A DNA stretch of 64,000 bases, from NCBI GenBank assembly GCA_934371915.1, contig CAKROE010000002.1, positions 1 through 64,000 of the forward strand, read 5' to 3'. The notes below the pieces were generated by a model that saw nothing but the letters and a program-made list of their open reading frames with translations, made no database searches and was not told where the DNA came from. This stretch comes from an uncultured Blautia sp. GTDB taxonomy: Bacteria; Bacillota; Clostridia; Lachnospirales; Lachnospiraceae. Shown in pieces: positions 60,410 to 64,000 of the stretch. The number at the start of each line of letters is the position of its first letter. Position 1 is the stretch's first letter. The position numbers were made by a program, and so were the translations under genes.

Positions 60410-61698
60410 TGCCAGTCGTAGTTTTATTTATTATCTTTGTCGCCTTACTGGTCATCGCAGTTCCGGTATCCATCACTCTTGGGATTACATCTGTTCTTCC
60501 GTCCGTGTTTGATCCGTCCTTTACTGTCGGTGCCAAATATCTGATCCGTGCCATGTTCGGCGGTCTGGATTCTTTCCCACTCCTTGCGGTTCCAATGTTT
60601 GTCCTTTCTGGTATCATCATGGCAAAAGGTGGTATTTCCAAAAAACTGTTTGATGTTTTTGCATACTTTCTCGGAAAGTTCACCGCTGGTATGCCGTGTG
60701 CCGTTATCGTCACCTGTCTTTTTTATGGTGCAATCTCCGGTTCTGCTCCTGCAACTGTTGCCGCAGTCGGAAGTATGACGATCCCGATCCTTACAACTCT
60801 GGGATATGACCTTACGTTTTCTACTGCGATCGTAGCTGTAGCCGGTGGTCTCGGTGTTATTATTCCACCGAGTATTCCTTTTATCATGTACGGCATGGCC
60901 TCCGGTGCTTCTGTCAGTGATCTGTTCCTTGCAGGTATCATCCCGGGACTGATGATCGGCGCGCTCCTTATGGTTTATGCCATCTATCACTGCAAACGCT
61001 ACGGTGAAGACAAAGAAAAGATTCATAGCGAAGTACAGATGCTTCACGACAAAGGTCTTCTGAAGGTTCTGAAAGAAAGTTTCTTCGCCCTTTTAAGCCC
61101 GGTCATCATCCTCGGATGCATTTATACCGGTGTTGCTTCTCCGACTGAGGCCGCCGTTATCTCTGTATTCTATGCACTGATCATCAGCCTGTTTGTATAC
61201 AGGAGCATCAAGATCCGTGATATCTGGCCGATCCTTGTGGAAGCGATCCGTACCTTTACACCGATCCTTTTCATTCTGGCAGCATCTACCGCCTTTTCCA
61301 GAGTCCTTACTCTGATGCAGGTACCACAGACTGTCAGTGAATTTATCCTGAACAACTTCCACAGCCCGGTTGCGATCCTGCTGATCATCAACATATTCCT
61401 GCTGATCGTCGGTATGGTCATGGACACCACACCGGCAATCCTGATCCTCACACCGATCCTTCTGCCGATCGTAGAAGCCATCGGAATGGACCCGATCCAG
61501 TTTGGTGTTATCATGGTTGTCAACCTTGCAATCGGATTTGTTACTCCGCCGATCGGTGTCAACCTGTTTGTTGCAAGTTCTCTGACGGATGTTCCGGTTA
61601 TGCAGATTGCAAAGAAAGCCATGCCAATGATCGCATTCTTCCTTGTTGCGCTCCTGCTGATCACCTTTATCCCGGCAATTTCTATCGGAATCTTATAG
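60409..61698 (+). CDS. dctM: TRAP transporter large permease (DctM)
   Basis: 429 residues, about 12 membrane helices, with GAISGSAPATVAAVGSMTIP and PPSIPFIMYGMASGAS, the DctM signatures, and MDTTPAILILTPILLP in the second half. It forms the transport channel with DctQ and receives substrate from the lipoprotein DctP. Confidence 0.96.
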   Translation: MPVVVLFIIFVALLVIAVPVSITLGITSVLPSVFDPSFTVGAKYLIRAMFGGLDSFPLLAVPMFVLSGIIMAKGGISKKLFDVFAYFLGKFTAGMPCAVIVTCLFYGAISGSAPATVAAVGSMTIPILTTLGYDLTFSTAIVAVAGGLGVIIPPSIPFIMYGMASGASVSDLFLAGIIPGLMIGALLMVYAIYHCKRYGEDKEKIHSEVQMLHDKGLLKVLKESFFALLSPVIILGCIYTGVASPTEAAVISVFYALIISLFVYRSIKIRDIWPILVEAIRTFTPILFILAASTAFSRVLTLMQVPQTVSEFILNNFHSPVAILLIINIFLLIVGMVMDTTPAILILTPILLPIVEAIGMDPIQFGVIMVVNLAIGFVTPPIGVNLFVASSLTDVPVMQIAKKAMPMIAFFLVALLLITFIPAISIGIL

Positions 61699-61708
61699 GA
61701 GGAAAGAC

Positions 61709-62761
61709 ATGAAAAAATTTACTACAGCTACTACAGACATAAAAAAGCGTCGCATCCTCCGTGCGGTTCCGGTGCTGGCTGCTGCCGGTATCTTAAGCGT
61801 TGTTCTTACCGGATGTGGTTCTTCCGATGAGGAAGTGCAGCGTTATTCCTGGCCACTGGCAACTGCAAGCCCCGAAGATACCGTCACACAGCTTTTTGCA
61901 GAAAAATTCGCCGAGGAAGTTTCTGACTTAAGTAATGGCAAAATGAAAATTCAGGTATACGCAAACTCCACACTCGGAGGCGACCGTGATCTCCTGGAGA
62001 CCTGTTCCGACGGTGATATCCCGTTTGTCGTACAGAATACAGCTCCACAGGTTTCTTTCATGAGTGATCTGGCAGTCTTTGACCTTCCATGCGTGTTTGA
62101 TTCTCTGGATGACTGCCGTAAAAAGATCGATGATCCGGAATTTTACGGTCTGATCAGTGATGTTTATACAGACGGCGGCTATCATCTGCTTGGTATGGCA
62201 GATCAGGGATTCCGTGTTATGAGTACAAATAAACCAGTCAACAGTTTCGCAGATTTCAAGGGTCAGAAGATCCGTACCATGGAAAACAGTTATCATCTGG
62301 CATTCTGGAAAGCGCTTGGTGCAAACCCGACTCCGATGAGTTTCAGTGAGGTGTATATCGGTCTGCAGCAGCACACGATCGATGCGCAGGAAAACCCGTA
62401 TGAAGTTATTGTTTCCAACAATCTGTATGAGCAGCAGGATTACGTCGTAGAGACGAATCATCTGCCGCATCTGATTTCTCTGATCGTCAATGATGAGTTC
62501 TTTAAAGACCTTCCGGAGGATGAGCAGGAAATCATGACAGAAGCAGCGCAGCTCGCTACAGAGTACGCAAGAGAACAGTCTGATGCACGAATTGCGAATA
62601 AAGTTGCGACTATCGAAGAAAGCGGAACAGAGATTATTAAACTGTCCGATGAGACACGGAAAGAAATCCGTGAAGCCTCCAAAGGAGTGTATGAATCGAT
62701 CAGGAAAGTGATCGATCCTGCAATCTATAATTCTTACATGGATGGTATTGAAGAAGAGTAA
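61709..62761 (+). CDS. dctP: TRAP transporter substrate-binding lipoprotein (DctP)
   Basis: 350 residues. A signal peptide ends in the lipobox VLTGC near residue 35. DQGFRVMSTNKPV and GQKIRTMENSYHLAFWKALG ANP contain the conserved Arg that binds the substrate carboxylate. It captures an organic acid; in this locus quinate, shikimate or a derivative is the best guess. Last gene of the TRAP operon. Confidence 0.95.
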   Translation: MKKFTTATTDIKKRRILRAVPVLAAAGILSVVLTGCGSSDEEVQRYSWPLATASPEDTVTQLFAEKFAEEVSDLSNGKMKIQVYANSTLGGDRDLLETCSDGDIPFVVQNTAPQVSFMSDLAVFDLPCVFDSLDDCRKKIDDPEFYGLISDVYTDGGYHLLGMADQGFRVMSTNKPVNSFADFKGQKIRTMENSYHLAFWKALGANPTPMSFSEVYIGLQQHTIDAQENPYEVIVSNNLYEQQDYVVETNHLPHLISLIVNDEFFKDLPEDEQEIMTEAAQLATEYAREQSDARIANKVATIEESGTEIIKLSDETRKEIREASKGVYESIRKVIDPAIYNSYMDGIEEE

Positions 62762-62778
62762 TATAGTTCCAAAAAAGT

Positions 62779-62974
62779 AGTATCCTGTCTGATTTCTACA
62801 GGCGGTTTCAAAAATTCGGATATACTAAGGAAAGAAAATCCTACAAAAAACGTCCATCAAAATGCCAAACTCGCTTACGCTCAAACAGTGTCATTTTGAT
62901 GGACAAAGTAGTATTTTATTTCCAAAGTATATCTTCGAATTTTCTCAAGACCTGTATAACCCAGACAGGATACT
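62779..62974. repeat. 196-bp imperfect palindrome, copy 1
   Basis: Outer arms AGTATCCTGTCT/AGACAGGATACT are exact, the inner arms GTCCATCAAAATG/CATTTTGATGGAC are exact, and many pairs lie between. The loop contains CTCGCTTACGCTC. Same length and layout as the copy at 63216. Confidence 0.7.
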
Positions 62975-63215
62975 CTTTTTTTACTGCCTTACAACTTTTC
63001 AATACCCACACATAGCAAATTCAGGTCTTCCTTCTTCGCTCTCCACTTCCTGATTCGATTCCGGTGGGCTAGCGCCGCAAGCGGCGCGAGTTCGACTCAC
63101 TCGCGCGCGTCCGCGCGCTACTCCTACCAATCCGCATGTCAAGTATAAATGCGTACATTTTGACTTCTCCGGCTCTCATTTTCCCTTCTGAACAGTATTT
63201 AAATACAAAGAAAAA
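62975..63215. other. Spacer with GC-rich hairpins between the palindromes
   Basis: No gene is seen. GCGCCGC-GCGGCGC (63072-63087), CGAGT-ACTCG (63088-63103) and GCGCGC-GCGCGC (63103-63118) form three adjacent GC-rich hairpins in otherwise AT-rich sequence. Confidence 0.45.
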
Positions 63216-63411
63216 GCGTCTCGTATCTGCTTTACAGGACTTGAAAAGATCTGCCCGAAGTACTTAGAGAATAAAAGATTACATTGCTTCGAAAAATGAC
63301 ACTGTCTGAGCGATAGCGAGTTTGTCATTTTTTCGAAGCGTTTTTGTAAGCTTTTCTTCTCTTAGTACTTCCAGATCTTTGAACCGTCCTGACAGATCAG
63401 ATACGAGACGC
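63216..63411. repeat. 196-bp imperfect palindrome, copy 2
   Basis: Outer arms GCGTCTCGTATCTG/CAGATACGAGACGC are exact; GCTTCGAAAAA-ATGACA pairs with TGTCAT-TTTTTCGAAGC inside. The loop CTCGCTATCGCTC (minus strand) matches copy 1. It is inverted relative to copy 1. Confidence 0.7.
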
Positions 63412-63494
63412 ACATTCTTATATTTAACACTTTCAGCTATACAAAATCATCTGATGAAGCCGAAGTCCTACACATTTATACACCGACTGCGATC

Positions 63495-64000
63495 TCACTT
63501 CACATTCAGATATACATCCTCTCTTGTATGAAATCCCCCATCTATGATCACTTCATCCATATTCTCCGCGGTCACTGCCACAGGCGTAATCTTGTAATAC
63601 GGTATGTCATTCGAACCGTCATTGAGAGTCTCATTAACGGAAATTCCATTCTCTTCCTTACTGATATCCTCTCCTTTTCCAAGTCTGACGGCAAGTTCTG
63701 CCGCCGTTGAAGCTTCCTGCTCGATTGGTTTGTACACCGTCATTGTCTGGGTACCTTCCACGATCCTCTGGCATGCTGCAAGATCCGCATCCTGAGCTAC
63801 CACAGCCACCTGTCCGGCAAGACGATTCTCTGACAGCACTTTTACCGCCTGGCTTGCAAGGTCATCATTTCCACACATAACCCCGACAATATCATCCGTA
63901 ATCTCCAGTCCTTTATTTACATGTGCAGCCGCCAGCTCTGCCAGCCAGTTATCACAGTACCCACTGTAAACTATATTCAGATTACTGCCTTTTAAGGCTT
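63495..64000 (-). CDS. XylF-like sugar ABC transporter substrate-binding protein, C-terminal part
   Basis: The last ~167 residues of a periplasmic-binding protein of the ribose/xylose (peripla_BP_4) family; the gene continues beyond the right edge. VGVMCGNDDLASQAVKVL and AVVAQDADLAACQRIVEG are the sugar-binding and hinge signatures, and YNxx-type KPIEQEASTAAELAVRL follows. It likely binds a pentose or related sugar outside the cell. The remaining transporter genes are not visible. Confidence 0.85.
   Translation of the reverse strand, partial: ALKGSNLNIVYSGYCDNWLAELAAAHVNKGLEITDDIVGVMCGNDDLASQAVKVLSENRLAGQVAVVAQDADLAACQRIVEGTQTMTVYKPIEQEASTAAELAVRLGKGEDISKEENGISVNETLNDGSNDIPYYKITPVAVTAENMDEVIIDGGFHTREDVYLNVK

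Noticed and set aside
62779..63411. Insertion sequence with a transposase
   Set aside because: The 196-bp palindromes have no coding capacity; they may be non-autonomous but no transposase is present.

Overview
The window looks like part of the chromosome of a gut anaerobe of the Lachnospiraceae (Blautia, Dorea or Ruminococcus-like). The evidence is the gene content and order of the prkC/stp/rsgA/rpe/thiN block, a meso-DAP type MurE plus DapF, a class III ribonucleotide reductase, the [FeFe]-hydrogenase maturase HydF, and strong Gram-positive ribosome binding sites throughout. No rRNA, tRNA or CRISPR array was seen.

Layout. (1) 1-17883, all minus strand: a housekeeping block read from murE through priA, def, fmt, a YugP-type peptidase, rsmB, rlmN, the PP2C phosphatase/PASTA kinase pair, rsgA, rpe and thiN, then small hydrolases, ychF and the edge of lgt. 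(2) 17998-22429, plus: a TPP-riboswitch-controlled thiamine operon thiW-thiM-thiE-thiD-thiC. (3) 22462-27563: a sortase-type surface protein, an aldose 1-epimerase-like protein, a palindromic repeat element, arcC with an orphan eutJ, and a 55-residue microprotein. (4) 27830-39562: nrdD, a zinc-ribbon membrane protein, asnA, a CBS protein, an M20 amidohydrolase next to a polar amino-acid ABC transporter, hydF and dapF, then a decayed array of ~53-bp tandem repeats. (5) 40058-40924: a first YdiB-like shikimate/quinate dehydrogenase. (6) 40991-51615: an integrated element bounded by 26-bp perfect direct repeats. It carries a tyrosine integrase, an excisionase-like HTH protein, a primase zinc-finger-like protein, an SF3 helicase, an iteron-like repeat array, many microproteins, four probable small RNAs and an AT-rich DUF6076 cargo gene, but no relaxase or capsid genes were recognised. 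(7) 51134-52048: two tandem copies of a small toxin/antisense module resembling the Fst/par type I family; copy A lies inside the element and copy B just outside. (8) 52076-62761: a HAD phosphatase and then a catabolic-looking cluster of YdiB-type dehydrogenase, Fe-S flavin ene-reductase, LysR regulator, MFS carrier, AroD and a TRAP transporter. (9) 62779-63411: two related 196-bp imperfect palindromes, followed by the end of a XylF-like sugar-binding protein.

How it fits together. The genes of region 8 plus the dehydrogenase of region 5 fit uptake and conversion of dietary quinate/shikimate: import, oxidation to 3-dehydroquinate/3-dehydroshikimate, dehydration by AroD, and possible reduction of the ring double bond by the ene-reductase as an electron sink. 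The element sits between the two dehydrogenase genes, and its left repeat covers the promoter of the first one without destroying it. The most unusual signals are the two toxin/antisense modules, whose repeats co-vary within each pair, three tandem small RNAs with duplicated promoters, and the two 196-bp palindromes with compensatory stem changes.
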